Shown: positions 27,807-38,299, numbered from the stretch's first letter. The stretch: DNA of 64,000 nucleotides from Paraburkholderia sp. BL23I1N1 (GCF_003610295.1 NZ_RAPV01000001.1:4278001-4342000), one strand, 5' to 3'. A program made the numbers and translations. Notes: generated by a model from the sequence alone, not told the origin.

Positions 27807-29189
27807 ATGGATGTGACCACCATGATAGCCACTCCACATAGACGGGCGGTGCGAATCGGCGCGGGTGCGGGGTATTCCGGCGACCGTATCGAACCCGCCG
27901 TCGAACTGGCGGAACACGGCGCACTTGATTACCTCGTATTCGAATGCCTCGCCGAACGCACCATCGCGATCGCGCAGCAGGCGCGCAGCAAGGATCCTGA
28001 ATTGGGCTACGACCCGTTGCTGGAAACGCGCATGCGGGCCGTGCTTCCCGCGGCGATGCGTGTTTCGGGCAACGGCGTGCGGATCATTTCGAACATGGGC
28101 GCGGCCAATCCGCTCGCGGCGGCCCGCAAGACTGCCGAGATCGCGCGCTCGCTCGGTCTCGGCGACGTGAAGATTGCTGCCGTCACCGGCGACGATGTAC
28201 TCGACGTCGTGCGGCAGGGCAATTTTCGCTTCGAGGAGTCCGGGGACAGCGTTGCTTCGTACCGGGATCGCCTCGTGTCCGCGAATGCCTATCTCGGCGC
28301 GGCGGCGATTGTCGAGGCGCTCGCGGCCGGCGCGCAAATCGTCCTGACCGGACGTGTCGCCGATCCGTCGCTGTTCGTCGCGCCGCTGATTCACGAGTTC
28401 GGCTGGCAGATGGACGACTGGCAGACGCTCGGCCAGGCGACCGTGATCGGCCACCTGCTCGAATGCGCGGGACAAATCACCGGGGGCTATTTTGCGGATC
28501 CAGGTTTCAAGGATGTCCCGGATCTCGCGAGGCTCGGCTTTCCCATCGCCGAAGTCGCGCAGGACGGCTCGGTGGTCATCACCAAGCTCGCGCAGTCCGG
28601 TGGACGGGTTACCGAAGCTACCTGCAAAGAGCAACTGCTGTATGAGATTCACGATCCGCAGCGCTATTTGCAACCGGACGTGGTCGCCGATTTCACCCAG
28701 GTGCGCATTACGCAGGAAGCGCCGGATCGTATTCGCGTGGGCGGCGGACGTGGTTCGCCGCGTACCGATACGTTGAAGGTATCGGTCGCTTACTTCGACG
28801 GCTATATCGGCGAGGGGCAGATTTCATACGGCGGTCCTGGCGCGCTGGCACGTGCCCGGCTCGCACTCGATATTGTGCGAGACAGGCTCGCTCTGACCGG
28901 TGTCGAAACGCGTGAACTGCGCTTCGATCTGATCGGCGTGAACGCCTTGCATGGCGAAACAGTGGCGGGCGGTTATGCCGAGCCATATGAAGTGCGCGTG
29001 CGGGTCGCGGGGTGTACCGAATCGCTGGCGCAAGCGGTGCGGATCGGCAATGAGGTGGAGACGCTTTACACGAATGGCCCGGCAGGCGGAGGCGGCGTGA
29101 CGAAGTCAGCGCGCGAGGTCGTCGCGGTGCAATCGGTGCTGCTGCCGCGCGAGCATGTCAGGCCCACATTCTCGCTGGTGGAGGCGTGA
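27807..29189 (+). CDS. AtuA/DUF1446-family protein
   Basis: A 460-residue protein of the acyclic terpene utilisation AtuA (DUF1446) family. It opens with VRIGAGAGYSGDRIEPAVEL and continues with DYLVFECLAERTIA, ISNMGAANP, VLTGRVADPSLF and NGPAGGGGVT. No cofactor-binding motif is obvious. ATG at 27807 is adopted; ATG at 27822 is possible. It follows the CitMHS gene by 19 bases and precedes an AtuA-related small gene by one base, so translation is coupled. In the known atu cluster this family is needed for terpenoid degradation, but the exact reaction is not clear to me. The substrate here is unknown. Confidence 0.85.
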   Translation: MDVTTMIATPHRRAVRIGAGAGYSGDRIEPAVELAEHGALDYLVFECLAERTIAIAQQARSKDPELGYDPLLETRMRAVLPAAMRVSGNGVRIISNMGAANPLAAARKTAEIARSLGLGDVKIAAVTGDDVLDVVRQGNFRFEESGDSVASYRDRLVSANAYLGAAAIVEALAAGAQIVLTGRVADPSLFVAPLIHEFGWQMDDWQTLGQATVIGHLLECAGQITGGYFADPGFKDVPDLARLGFPIAEVAQDGSVVITKLAQSGGRVTEATCKEQLLYEIHDPQRYLQPDVVADFTQVRITQEAPDRIRVGGGRGSPRTDTLKVSVAYFDGYIGEGQISYGGPGALARARLALDIVRDRLALTGVETRELRFDLIGVNALHGETVAGGYAEPYEVRVRVAGCTESLAQAVRIGNEVETLYTNGPAGGGGVTKSAREVVAVQSVLLPREHVRPTFSLVEA

Positions 29190-29190
29190 C

Positions 29191-29502
29191 ATGAAACTAC
29201 GTGAACTTGCGCATTCGCGGACCGGCGACAAAGGCAATACGCTGAATATCTCCGTCATCTGCTATGAAGCGAAGCACTATGAGCATCTGCGAACGGTGTT
29301 GACGCCGGAACGGGTCAAGGCGCATCTGGGCGAGGTGGTACGCGGAGAAGTGGTGCGTTATGAGCTGCCTGGCATCGCCGCGTTCAACTTCGTACTCGGC
29401 GCGGCGCTTGGCGGGGGCGTGACGCGTTCGCTTGCGCTCGATGCACACGGCAAATCGTTGAGTTCGGCTTTGATGGGGTTGGACGTGGAGGCGCCGGCTT
29501 AG
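29191..29502 (+). CDS. AtuA-related C-terminal-domain protein
   Basis: A 103-residue protein corresponding to the C-terminal domain that is fused in longer AtuA proteins: MKLRELAHSRTGDKGNTLNIS, RYELPGIAAFNFVL, LGGGVTRSLALDAHGK. ATG at 29191 has a GGAGG site that lies inside the end of the upstream AtuA gene, whose stop is one base before. The two thus encode a split version of the full-length family and probably form a complex. Its stop overlaps by four bases with the convergent GntR gene. Confidence 0.85.
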   Translation: MKLRELAHSRTGDKGNTLNISVICYEAKHYEHLRTVLTPERVKAHLGEVVRGEVVRYELPGIAAFNFVLGAALGGGVTRSLALDAHGKSLSSALMGLDVEAPA

Positions 29503-30209
29503 CCCCCCGCCTTGCTCAACTCGTGTGCGCGCCGAAGTCGCTCGCGGCTATTGCTCAAATGCATCCGCATCGCGGCGCGTGCATCGTCTGCGTCCTGACG
29601 TTCGATTGCCCGAAAAATCATCTGATGCTCGCTGAGCACGTTGCGCAGGTGTTCGATATGGTCGAGCTCCGCAATCTCCGCGGAGCCGAGCCGCGTACGC
29701 GGGCTCACCGCGCGGCCTAGCTGGCTTAGCACATCGAAGAAGTAGCGGTTGCCGCTCGCGCGTGCGATCTGCAGATGAAACTCGATGTCGTGCGCGAGCG
29801 TGTCCGTACTCCCTCGCTCGAGTTCGGACTCGAAGCGTTCCAGCGCGGCACGGATCTGCTTGAGATTCTGCTCGGTACGACGTGCCGCGGCGAGCGCGGC
29901 CGAGGCCGCTTCCACGTCGATGCGGAACTCGATGATCGCCATGACGTCCAGCATGCTGGAGAGGTCGGCGGCGGGCAGTTGCATGGACTGCTCCGTGGCT
30001 GGTTCCAGAACGAACGTGCCGATGCCGTGACGCGTCTCGACCACTTTAGCCGCCTGCAGGCGCGAAATCGCCTCGCGAACCACGGAGCGGCTCACCGAGA
30101 GCTGCTTCATCATCGCGACTTCTGTGGGAATGCGGTCTCCCGGTCTTAGGGTGCCGCGGCGAATTTCATCGGAAACGGTGGCCACCACTTTCTCAGTTAG
30201 GCTGCTCAT
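29499..30209 (-). CDS. GntR (FadR-type) regulator, probable glucarate regulator
   Basis: A 236-residue FadR-subfamily regulator. The N-terminal winged helix covers about residues 5-75 (RRGTLRPGDRIPTEVAMMKQ, SVSRSVVREAISRLQAAKVV). The C-terminal all-helical FCD domain has D-x4-H-type metal ligands (HDIEFHLQIARASGN). It is divergent from the glucarate transporter/dehydratase genes, with two GTCNGAC sites between. It is probably a repressor released by glucarate or a derivative, by analogy with related family members; this is inference. Confidence 0.88.
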   Translation of the reverse strand: MSSLTEKVVATVSDEIRRGTLRPGDRIPTEVAMMKQLSVSRSVVREAISRLQAAKVVETRHGIGTFVLEPATEQSMQLPAADLSSMLDVMAIIEFRIDVEAASAALAAARRTEQNLKQIRAALERFESELERGSTDTLAHDIEFHLQIARASGNRYFFDVLSQLGRAVSPRTRLGSAEIAELDHIEHLRNVLSEHQMIFRAIERQDADDARAAMRMHLSNSRERLRRAHELSKAGG

Positions 30210-30398
30210 TTCTGTGGCGTGTTGAGTAATCGGCTGGAAATACGCACGTTGCGTGTGCGAGTGACGTCATAAGACGGTTCGACATAGCCATCATAGCGTC
30301 TGTCCGAATGATCACGACTCGAATCTCGCGCGCCGAAAGCTGATGGGGACGGCGCGTCGGCCCGTCATGGTCAATGCCGCCAGGATTCTATTTTCCAT

Positions 30399-30411
30399 GT
30401 TGTCGGACGTC
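30399..30411 (+). promoter_or_regulatory. Candidate FadR-type operator 1
   Basis: GTTGTCGGACGTC contains the palindromic core GTC-G-GAC and is 11/13 identical to the inverted copy at 30532-30544. It lies in the GntR/transporter divergent region. Confidence 0.5.
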
Positions 30412-30531
30412 TTATTTTGGCTTGCTACTTTTAGTGATGAGGCAGCGTGCTCGCCGCTGTCTGCCAGTTTATATGGCTAGATTGGCAGGGTAAACACCTT
30501 GTTGGAATCGATCTGGGGAAAAGGGTAGACT

Positions 30532-30544
30532 GTCGTCAGACAAC
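30532..30544 (-). promoter_or_regulatory. Candidate FadR-type operator 2
   Basis: On the minus strand it reads GTTGTCTGACGAC, with core GTC-T-GAC, and lies 95 bases before the transporter start. It pairs with the site at 30399. Confidence 0.5.
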
Positions 30545-30638
30545 GTATCACGCAGTTCGAAACCGGATCGCCGGCCCGTTCGAATGCGCCGCGGTGCGTT
30601 CGGGCAGGCCGCCGGAGTGGCCGAAACTGGAGACAACC

Positions 30639-31970
30639 TTGACATCTGCTCTCGCTACCGCCGTCGACCCGCTCGAGTCCGCGGTCTCGAAGGTCAAGCG
30701 GCACGTGCTGCCGCTTTTTTTGATCATGTTCATCGCGAACTACATCGATCGCGTGAACATCGGCTTCGTCAATACCCACATGCAGACGGACCTCGGTATC
30801 GGTGCTGCCGCATACGGCCTGGGGAGCGGTTTGTTCTTTGTCGGTTACGCCCTGTTCGAAGTGCCGTCGAACGTGTTGATGCAGAAGTACGGTGCGCGCG
30901 CCTGGCTGACCCGCATCATGGGTACCTGGGGGCTGGTCGCGGCTGCCATGGCGTTCGTCTGGAACGATACGTCCTTCTATGTACTGCGATTCCTGCTTGG
31001 CGTCGCCGAGGCCGGCTTTTTCCCGGGCGTGGTGTTTTACTTCACCCAATGGCTGCCGCAGAAAGAGCGGGGCAAAGCCATAGCGGTTTTTCTCTCGGGC
31101 TCCGCGCTGGCGTCGGTGCTGTCCGGTCCGATTACCGGCAGCCTGCTGTCCATTCGCGGACTCGGCCTGCACGGCTGGCAATGGATGTTTCTGATTGAAG
31201 GCGCTTTCTCGATCGTGCTGTGCGGTGTCAGCTGGCTGCTGCTGAAGTCGCGCATTAGCGATGCCTCCTGGCTGACGGCTGAAGAGCGGACCGTGCTCGA
31301 AAGCTCGATCGCCGCGGAGCAGGCCGAGCGCGAGGCGCATGGCGGCGCGCATCTTCCCGCCATGAAGCTGCTGAAAGACCCGCAAATTCTTCTGTTCTGC
31401 TTCCTGTACTTTGCGATCCAATTGACTATTTACGCGGCTACATTCTGGCTGCCGACGCTCATTCGCAAAATGGGCGGCCTGTCGGATTTCGAAGTCGGCA
31501 TGTACAACGCGATCCCGTGGCTGATCGCCATGGTCGCGATGTACTGCTTCGCGGTGTTGTCGGCGAAATGGCGTTTTCAACAGGCGTGGCTGGCGGTGGC
31601 GCTCGTTATCGCGGCCTGCGGACTGTTCGCCTCGACGTCGGGTAATCCGGTGCTGTCATTCGTGGCAATCTGCTTCTCGGCGATCGGTTTCAAAGCGGCG
31701 TCCTCACTCTTCTGGCCGATTCCGCAGGGTTATCTGGACGCGCGCGTCGCAGCTGCAGTTATCGCGCTGATCAATTCGGTGGGTAACCTCGGCGGATTCT
31801 TTGCGCCCGCCACGTTCGGCTATCTGCAGCAGCACACCGGCTCGATTACCGGTGGCCTGTACGCCTTGGGCGTGGCTTCGCTGATTGCGGCGGCGGCAGG
31901 CTTTCTGACCCGTAATCGCCGCGTAAACCGCGACGTATTGCCTGAGCCGCTTCAGGGCAAAGCGCATTGA
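30639..31970 (+). CDS. gudP: MFS D-glucarate transporter
   Basis: A 443-residue ACS-family MFS protein with 12 helices. [35 protein letters not shown] and [17 protein letters not shown] are characteristic. The start is taken as TTG at 30639 because a GGAG ribosome site sits six bases upstream and the family length is then normal; the frame runs back to 30447 through non-family sequence. It is followed by gudD and kdgD on the same strand, which identifies glucarate/galactarate as the likely cargo. The gene symbol rests on this context. Confidence 0.82.
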   Translation: MTSALATAVDPLESAVSKVKRHVLPLFLIMFIANYIDRVNIGFVNTHMQTDLGIGAAAYGLGSGLFFVGYALFEVPSNVLMQKYGARAWLTRIMGTWGLVAAAMAFVWNDTSFYVLRFLLGVAEAGFFPGVVFYFTQWLPQKERGKAIAVFLSGSALASVLSGPITGSLLSIRGLGLHGWQWMFLIEGAFSIVLCGVSWLLLKSRISDASWLTAEERTVLESSIAAEQAEREAHGGAHLPAMKLLKDPQILLFCFLYFAIQLTIYAATFWLPTLIRKMGGLSDFEVGMYNAIPWLIAMVAMYCFAVLSAKWRFQQAWLAVALVIAACGLFASTSGNPVLSFVAICFSAIGFKAASSLFWPIPQGYLDARVAAAVIALINSVGNLGGFFAPATFGYLQQHTGSITGGLYALGVASLIAAAAGFLTRNRRVNRDVLPEPLQGKAH

Positions 31971-32023
31971 ATTGTCGATCGATCACCGCCAGTCGGCTCA
32001 CTCATTCACCTGGTACCCCTATC

Positions 32024-33373
32024 ATGTCCACGAACTCATCCCAATCGAACGCTACGCCGATCGTGACCGAATTGCGTGTCGTGCCCGTCGCGGGCCGTGA
32101 CAGCATGCTGATGAATCTGAGCGGCGCGCATGGACCGTTCTTCACGCGCAACATCGTCATTCTGCGCGACAGTGCCGGCCATACCGGCGTCGGCGAAGTG
32201 CCGGGCGGCGAAAGCATTCGCAAGACCATCGACGACGCGCGGCCGCTGGTAGTCGGTCAGTCGATCGGCAATCTTCAAGCGATCCTGAACAAAGCGCGTA
32301 CGCAGTTTGCAGACCGCGACGCCGGCGGCCGCGGTCTGCAGACATTCGATCTGCGCACCACCATTCACGCGGTGACCGCGCTCGAAGCCGCCTTGCTCGA
32401 TCTGCTCGGTCAGCATCTGGGCGTACCTGTCGCGGCACTGCTCGGCGAAGGCCAGCAACGCGACGAAGTGGAAATGCTCGGCTATCTGTTCTATATCGGC
32501 GACCGCAACAAAACCGATCTGCCCTATGCCAGCGGCGCAGAAGGGCGCGACGATTGGGAGCGCGTGCGTACCGAAGAAGCGATGACGCCCGAGGCGGTAG
32601 TGCGGCTCGCCGAGGCCGCGCAAGCGCGCTATGGCTTCAACGATTTCAAGCTCAAGGGCGGCGTGTTGCCCGGCGACGCCGAAATCGAAGCGGTCACGGC
32701 GCTTGCCGAGCGTTTCCCCAACGCCCGCGTCACGCTCGATCCGAATGGCGCATGGTCGCTCGCCGAAGCGGTGCGCCTATGCCGCGACAGGCACGACGTG
32801 CTGGCTTACGCGGAAGATCCGTGCGGCGCGGAGAACGGCTATTCGGGCCGCGAGGTGATGGCCGAATTCCGCCGCGCGACCGGATTGCCGACAGCAACCA
32901 ACATGATCGCGACCGACTGGCGCCAGATGGGTCACGCGATCCAGTTGCAGTCGGTGGATATTCCGCTTGCCGATCCGCACTTCTGGACCATGCAGGGCTC
33001 GGTGCGGGTGGCGCAGATGTGCAACGAGTGGGGGCTCACCTGGGGCTCGCACTCGAATAATCACTTCGACATTTCGCTCGCGATGTTCACCCATGTCGCG
33101 GCCGCGGCGCCGGGCAAGATCACGGCGATCGACACGCACTGGATCTGGCAGGACGGTCAGCGTCTGACGCGTGAGCCGCTGCAGATCGTCGGCGGCAAGG
33201 TCAAGGTGCCTCAGGCCGCCGGCCTCGGTGTCGAACTGGATATGGACGAGATCGAAAAGGCGCACGCGCTGTATCAGCAACATGGCCTCGGCGCACGCGA
33301 CGACGGCGTGGCGATGCAGTACCTGATTCCGAACTGGACGTTCGATAACAAGCGCCCGTGCCTGGTGCGTTGA
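32024..33373 (+). CDS. gudD: Glucarate dehydratase
   Basis: A 449-residue enolase-superfamily enzyme that dehydrates D-glucarate to 5-dehydro-4-deoxy-D-glucarate in the cytoplasm. The signature residues are all visible: the KxK motif in DFKLKGGV, metal ligands in [20 protein letters not shown], the TNMIATDW region, and the catalytic His region [15 protein letters not shown] at 32024 matches the family N-terminus ([17 protein letters not shown]). It lies 53 bases after gudP and upstream of the gene for the next pathway enzyme. A secure assignment. Confidence 0.95.
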   Translation: MSTNSSQSNATPIVTELRVVPVAGRDSMLMNLSGAHGPFFTRNIVILRDSAGHTGVGEVPGGESIRKTIDDARPLVVGQSIGNLQAILNKARTQFADRDAGGRGLQTFDLRTTIHAVTALEAALLDLLGQHLGVPVAALLGEGQQRDEVEMLGYLFYIGDRNKTDLPYASGAEGRDDWERVRTEEAMTPEAVVRLAEAAQARYGFNDFKLKGGVLPGDAEIEAVTALAERFPNARVTLDPNGAWSLAEAVRLCRDRHDVLAYAEDPCGAENGYSGREVMAEFRRATGLPTATNMIATDWRQMGHAIQLQSVDIPLADPHFWTMQGSVRVAQMCNEWGLTWGSHSNNHFDISLAMFTHVAAAAPGKITAIDTHWIWQDGQRLTREPLQIVGGKVKVPQAAGLGVELDMDEIEKAHALYQQHGLGARDDGVAMQYLIPNWTFDNKRPCLVR

Positions 33374-33450
33374 ACCTCTCATGATCTGAGCGGCGGCCCG
33401 TGGGGCCGCTCGCGCTCACCCACAATTCACGTTATTACGCCATTCAAGCT

Positions 33451-34368
33451 ATGACCTCACCTCAAGAACTCAAAGCGATCGTTTCGGAAGGCTTGTTGTC
33501 CTTCCCGGTGACCGACTTCGACGAACAAGGCGATTTTCGCGCCGATACCTATGCCGGGCGCCTCGAATGGCTCGCGCCTTACGGCGCAACCGCGCTGTTT
33601 GCCGCCGGTGGTACGGGGGAATTTTTCTCGCTGACCAAAAGCGACTACACGAATGTGATTCGCGCAGCAACGGAGACTTGCAGAGGCAAGGTGCCGATTC
33701 TTGCCGGCGCGGGCGGCCCGACCCGCGTGGCGATCGAGTACGCCAAGGAAGCCGAACGTCTCGGCGCAAGCGGTGTGCTGCTGATGCCGCACTATCTGAC
33801 CGAGGCATCGCAAGAAGGTATCGCCGCGCATGTCGAGCAGGTCTGCAAGGCGGTGCCGAACATCGGGGTGATCGTCTATAACCGCGCCAATTCCAAGCTG
33901 AATGCGGACATGCTCGAACGTCTCGCGGACCGTTGCCCGAACCTGATCGGTTTCAAGGACGGCGTGGGCGAGATCGAAAATATGGTGACGATCCGTCGCC
34001 GCCTTGGCGACCGCTTCTCCTACCTCGGCGGCCTACCTACTGCGGAAGTTTATGCGGCGGCCTATAAGGCGCTGCGCATGCCGGTGTATTCATCGGCGGT
34101 GTTCAACTTCATCCCGAAGACCGCGATGGATTTCTACCGCGCGATTGCCGCGGACGACCACGCGACCGTCGGCAAGCTGATCGACGAATTCTTCCTGCCG
34201 TATCTGGCGATCCGCAACCGCCGCCAGGGCTATGCGGTCAGTATCGTGAAGGCCGGCGCGAAGCTGGTTGGCCACAGCGCAGGTCCGGTGCGCGCACCGC
34301 TGACCGATCTGACCGAAGAAGAAATGGCGCAACTCGACGTGCTGATCAAGAAGCTCGGCGCGCAATAA
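33451..34368 (+). CDS. kdgD: 5-dehydro-4-deoxyglucarate dehydratase
   Basis: A 305-residue DapA-superfamily TIM-barrel enzyme that dehydrates and decarboxylates 5-dehydro-4-deoxyglucarate to 2,5-dioxopentanoate. The Schiff-base lysine is in [11 protein letters not shown], the partner tyrosine in [10 protein letters not shown], and the start [15 protein letters not shown] and [11 protein letters not shown] are typical. ATG at 33451 is the family start. It is the last gene of the glucarate set. The 2-oxoglutarate semialdehyde dehydrogenase needed to finish the pathway is not in this window. Confidence 0.94.
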   Translation: MTSPQELKAIVSEGLLSFPVTDFDEQGDFRADTYAGRLEWLAPYGATALFAAGGTGEFFSLTKSDYTNVIRAATETCRGKVPILAGAGGPTRVAIEYAKEAERLGASGVLLMPHYLTEASQEGIAAHVEQVCKAVPNIGVIVYNRANSKLNADMLERLADRCPNLIGFKDGVGEIENMVTIRRRLGDRFSYLGGLPTAEVYAAAYKALRMPVYSSAVFNFIPKTAMDFYRAIAADDHATVGKLIDEFFLPYLAIRNRRQGYAVSIVKAGAKLVGHSAGPVRAPLTDLTEEEMAQLDVLIKKLGAQ

Positions 34369-34408
34369 CGCGGTAACGCAGTAACGAAGCAAGGCGATCC
34401 TGCTGCGC

Positions 34409-35965
34409 TCAACTCCGGCGAAACACAACGTGCGAGATGCGCTGCACCAGCAGCGCGGCCGCCAGTGCCGCCACCGCCGTCAACCACACGCCGATATGAA
34501 TCGACTGCGCCATGGCATCGCGTGCCGTGTCGATCAGCGCCAGCGTGTTGAGTCCCGACGGCTTCATATCCGCAATCAGTTTCAGACGCAACGCTTCGTC
34601 GATCAGGATGCGGGGATCGACGAAGCGCGGCTGCCATTGCGAGGCGGCCGGCTCGCCGAGCACGCTGATCGTGCGCGTGACCACGTCGCGGTAGTGATGC
34701 TGCACGACGGTGGCCACAATGCTCGTGCCCAGCATCCCGCCCACCATCCGCGTGGACTGCAGCAATGCGGTCGTGATGCCGAAGCGCTCGCGTCCGGCAA
34801 TCTCCTGGCCGAACACATTCAGATTGTTCAGGATGAAACCCAGGCCGATGCCGACGGCTGCCATCGGCAATTCGATCCACACATGGGGCGTCTCGGGATT
34901 GGCAAACGCCAACGCGATCGAGGCGAACAGCAGCAGCGCGAACCCGATCGACAGAATCCGCGTGGGCTTCTTCATGTGAATGACGATGCGCGTATTCAGC
35001 AGACTGCCGAGTGCGATGCACGCAGCGATTGGCGTAGCGAGCAGACCGGCTTGTTGTGGTGAAAGCCCGAAGCCGCCTTGCAACAGCAGCGGCGCGAAGA
35101 AGATCAGCGAAAACATCACGAAGCCGGACAGGAAGCCGAGCGTGAACAGCGTGACGAGTTGCGCGTCCTTGAACAGGTCGAGCGGAATGATCGGATGCGT
35201 GGCGCGTTTCTCGCACACCAGCAACGCAATGGCGCCCACGATCACGAAGGCCGCCAACACCAGGTTGCCGGTCGTCAGACCGTGTTTCGGCACGGCTTCA
35301 ATGAAAGCCTGAAGGCCGGCTAACACAGCGGCGACCAGCGCTGCGCCGAGCCAGTCGATCTTGACCTTGCCCTCGTGCGGCCGCTGGAAGTGAGGCAGAT
35401 GCGCCCAGATGAAATAGAGCGCCGCGGCGCCGACCGGCAGATTGATCAGGAAGGTGGAGCGCCAGCCCCAATGCTCGCTCATCCAGCCACCCAGCGACGG
35501 GCCCGCCGCGGTACCGATCCCGTACGCGGCGGCCATCACAACCTGCCAGCGCACCCGTGCGCGCGGATCGGGGAACAGGTCCGGTATCGACGCGAACGCC
35601 GTGCCCACCATCATCCCGCCGCCGACGCCTTGCAAGCCGCGCGCGATCACGAGGAACAGCATGTCGTTCGCGACGCCGCAGAGCACCGACGCCACCGTGA
35701 ACGTGATGACCGCGGCAATGACGAAACGCTTGCGCCCGAAATAATCGCCGAGACGCCCGAACACGGGGACGGTCACCACCGACGCCAGCAGGTACGCACT
35801 GGCAATCCATGCGTAGTACTCGAAGCCGTGCAACTCGGCGACGATCGACGGTAGGGCAGTGCTGACGACGGTCTGGTCGAGTGCGACCAGCATATTGACG
35901 AGGCCGATGCCGAGCATCGCTAGCAGGGCGTTTCGGAAAGGCAGGGCAGTCGCAGTCGGGTTCAC
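34409..35965 (-). CDS. DHA2-family (EmrB-like) MFS efflux pump
   Basis: A 518-residue, 14-helix drug:proton antiporter. Motifs: LVALDQTVVSTALPSIVAEL in helix 1, FGRLGDYFGRKRFV (motif A), ARGLQGVGGGMMVGTAFA, and the motif-C-like GTAAGPSLGGWMSEHWGWR. It exports toxic organic compounds. A GTG at 35965 begins the frame; no strong ribosome site is visible. It is convergent with kdgD and has no adjacent membrane-fusion protein gene, so it either works alone or borrows partners. Confidence 0.85.
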   Translation of the reverse strand: MNPTATALPFRNALLAMLGIGLVNMLVALDQTVVSTALPSIVAELHGFEYYAWIASAYLLASVVTVPVFGRLGDYFGRKRFVIAAVITFTVASVLCGVANDMLFLVIARGLQGVGGGMMVGTAFASIPDLFPDPRARVRWQVVMAAAYGIGTAAGPSLGGWMSEHWGWRSTFLINLPVGAAALYFIWAHLPHFQRPHEGKVKIDWLGAALVAAVLAGLQAFIEAVPKHGLTTGNLVLAAFVIVGAIALLVCEKRATHPIIPLDLFKDAQLVTLFTLGFLSGFVMFSLIFFAPLLLQGGFGLSPQQAGLLATPIAACIALGSLLNTRIVIHMKKPTRILSIGFALLLFASIALAFANPETPHVWIELPMAAVGIGLGFILNNLNVFGQEIAGRERFGITTALLQSTRMVGGMLGTSIVATVVQHHYRDVVTRTISVLGEPAASQWQPRFVDPRILIDEALRLKLIADMKPSGLNTLALIDTARDAMAQSIHIGVWLTAVAALAAALLVQRISHVVFRRS

Positions 35966-36215
35966 GGGTCTGAGCGAGGAGGGCTTTTCAGGGCAGGCGC
36001 CGCGCGTGAAAGCGCTGCGCCTGGGTCTCGACCCCTATTGTGTCCTATAGTTGTCTGACCTCTTATCGCCGATTATACGGGTTTTCCCTTAACGAAAGCG
36101 ATTCTCGGCGGTTTTGGCTGCAAAAAATGCGGCGCATGCGGGCATCGCCAATGAAGCCGTGGTGGGCCTGAGGACCAACATCCTGTTCTGACGCGCTGCG
36201 ATAGGCCGCCGGCGC

Positions 36216-38114
36216 TCAGATATTGATCTGACCGCCCATTTCCACCACGCGGTTAGCGGGCAGGCTGTAATACTCGGCCGCCTGCGCCGCGTTTCTTGCA
36301 AGAAATGCGAACAGCTTCTCACGCCAGAGCGGCATCGATTTGCTTTCGCCGGTCGCCACGACGGTGTCGCGCGCGAGGAAGAACGATGTGTCCGCCGGTT
36401 CGTAATTCCAGTTCGGCATCTGTTTCTGCGCCAGTTCGAGAATGGCGGGAACGTTGGGAATCTCCATGAAGCCGTGGCGAACCGTGACGGAGTAGCATCC
36501 GTGCCCGAGGTCGACGACAACCGCTTTCCGTTCATCGGGCACGTGCGGTACGTTGTCCGTCGTACCAGCCAGGAAGATGTTGACCTGATGCATGACGCCA
36601 TTGTGCTTCAGGTTATGCAGAAACGCGGATGGCGCCATGTCTACAACCCCGCCTGGAAAAACGGCCGTGCCGTTCACGCGCGGCGGCGAATGCGCACCGT
36701 CGCATAGGGAGTGAATCAACGGCACCAGCGGCATATTGTCGGTTTTCATTCTTTCGACAATCGTTTCACGTCCTTTATGCCAGGTCGTCACCACGGTAAA
36801 TAGCACGCCCCCGGCGAGCAGCGGAAACCAGCCGCCTTCAAGTACCTTGCTGACGTTGCTCGACACGAACACCGCGTCGACCAGGGCGAGAGGCCCGATC
36901 ACAACCGCGGTTGCAAGCGGCTTCCAGTGCCACAGGCAGTGGGTGATGAAGAACATCAGCAAGGTGGTCAGCAGCATGGTCGATGCCACTGCGATACCGT
37001 AAGCCGCCGCCAGATTGTCAGAGGACTTGAAGAACACCACGAGAAAAACGACGGCCGCGTAAAGCGTGACATTGATGAACGGGACGTACACCTGTCCCAT
37101 CTCGTGCGTCGACGTGTGCACGACCGGAATGCGCGGCAGAAAGCCGAGTTGCACGGCCTGCTTGGTCATTGAAAAGGCGCCCGAGATGACGGCCTGCGAC
37201 GCGATGATGGTGGCCGCCGTGGCGAGCACAACTAGCGGTATGAGCGCCCAGTCAGGCGCGGACTGAAAAAACGGTTGAGCAATCGCTGAAGGCTTTTCCA
37301 GAACCAGCGCCGCCTGACCGAAATAGTTCAGCACCAGGCTGGGTAGCACGAGAAGCAGCCACGCGAAACGGATCGGCTTTTTGCCGAAGTGGCCCATGTC
37401 GGCGTAGAGGGCCTCGCCGCCGGTCAGCGCCAGAAAGGACCGAGCCCAGCACGACGAACGCAGTGGCCGGCGCGTGTGTGACGAATTTGACGGCGTAGAG
37501 CGGCGACACGGCCTGCATAATGGCGGTATGCGTGACGATATGGGATAGGCCGAGCGCCGCCAGCGTCACGAACCATACGATCATTACCGGCCCGAAAACC
37601 TGGCCGACCGCGCCCGTGCCGCGTTTCTGAAGTTTGAAAAGGCCGGTGAGGATGACGAGCGAGATAGGAACAATCCATTCGGTCAGATGCGGGTCCACGA
37701 GCGTCACGCCTTCCACCGCGGATATCACCGAAATGGCCGGCGTGATCATCGAATCGCCGTAGAACATGGCCGCACCGAATACGCCGAGCGTCAATAAAAC
37801 GCCGCGCAATCGCGCGGGTGCAACGCCGGACGCAAGTGCGGTGAGTGCCAGGATGCCGCCCTCGCCCTCGTTATCCGCCCGCATCACGAAACTGACGTAC
37901 TTCAGCGTAACGACAATGATGATCGACCACAGAATCAGCGACACAATACCGAACACATTGATTTGCGTGATACCGCCCGCCGCCTTCAGGCATTCGCGCA
38001 GCGTATAGAGCGGGCTGGTTCCGATATCGCCGAACACTACCCCGATGGCGCCGAGCACGAGGCCGGGCGCAGCTTGTTTTGCGGGAGAGGCCGTGTGAGA
38101 GCAGTGGAGGACAT
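36216..38114 (-). pseudogene. kup: kup potassium transporter, frameshifted
   Basis: The two parts of a full-length Kup/HAK potassium:proton symporter lie in two frames. The N-terminal half has GAIGVVFGDIGTSPLYTL and the C-terminal half has MGHFGKKPIRFAWLL and extends to MGGQINI. The first break is near 37437: an extra base turns expected GSV-FLALTGGEALYADMG into GSVLSGADRRR and a premature stop at 37252. The second is near 38095: the conserved KQAAPGLVLG frame has no ATG and meets TAG at 38122, whereas ATG at 38114 begins MSSTAL in another frame. Correcting both gives 632 residues, the normal length. A GTG at 38058 could start the N-terminal half. This is either a real inactive gene or sequence error. 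Confidence 0.85.
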
Positions 38115-38131
38115 AGGGGATCTAAGTTGAG

Positions 38132-38177
38132 TATTTCCGCGGACGCGCGGTCTATGGATATTTCCGTAGACGCGCGG
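38132..38177. repeat. 19-bp direct repeat pair in the kup leader
   Basis: TATTTCCGCGGACGCGCGG (38132-38150) recurs as TATTTCCGTAGACGCGCGG (38159-38177), 17 of 19 identical and 27 bases apart, just upstream of the kup start. It could be a tandem regulator-binding site. Confidence 0.65.
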
Positions 38178-38218
38178 CGTATTGATGACAGCAACTTCTG
38201 CGCGTGAGCGATCTTCCG

Positions 38219-38299
38219 CTATCTCAACTTCCAGATTCCCCAACCTGCAATGAGCAAAGCCGCGGCGAGGCCGCCGCCGAGTAGGATGTAGGTAGCCAT
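38219..38299 (-). CDS. Possible 26-residue single-pass membrane peptide
   Basis: A short frame, MATYILLGGGLAAALLIAGW followed by GIWKLR and a stop, encodes one strong hydrophobic helix with a basic C-terminus. It lies upstream of kup on the same strand. Small one-helix peptides accompany some transporters, but this one does not look like KdpF and has no clear ribosome site. It could be a chance frame. Confidence 0.35.
   Translation of the reverse strand: MATYILLGGGLAAALLIAGWGIWKLR

Larger units (their letters stand above)
30210..30638. other. Divergent promoter region gntR/gudP
   Basis: A 429-base intergenic region. It holds the two GTCNGAC operators listed separately and a TGACGTCA palindrome at 30262-30269. 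The transporter frame is open far upstream of its chosen start; those codons are not family-like. No RNA gene was recognised. Confidence 0.5.

Noticed and set aside
38219..38299. KdpF as the identity of the 26-residue peptide
   Set aside because: It lacks the KdpF pattern and no kdpABC genes are near.
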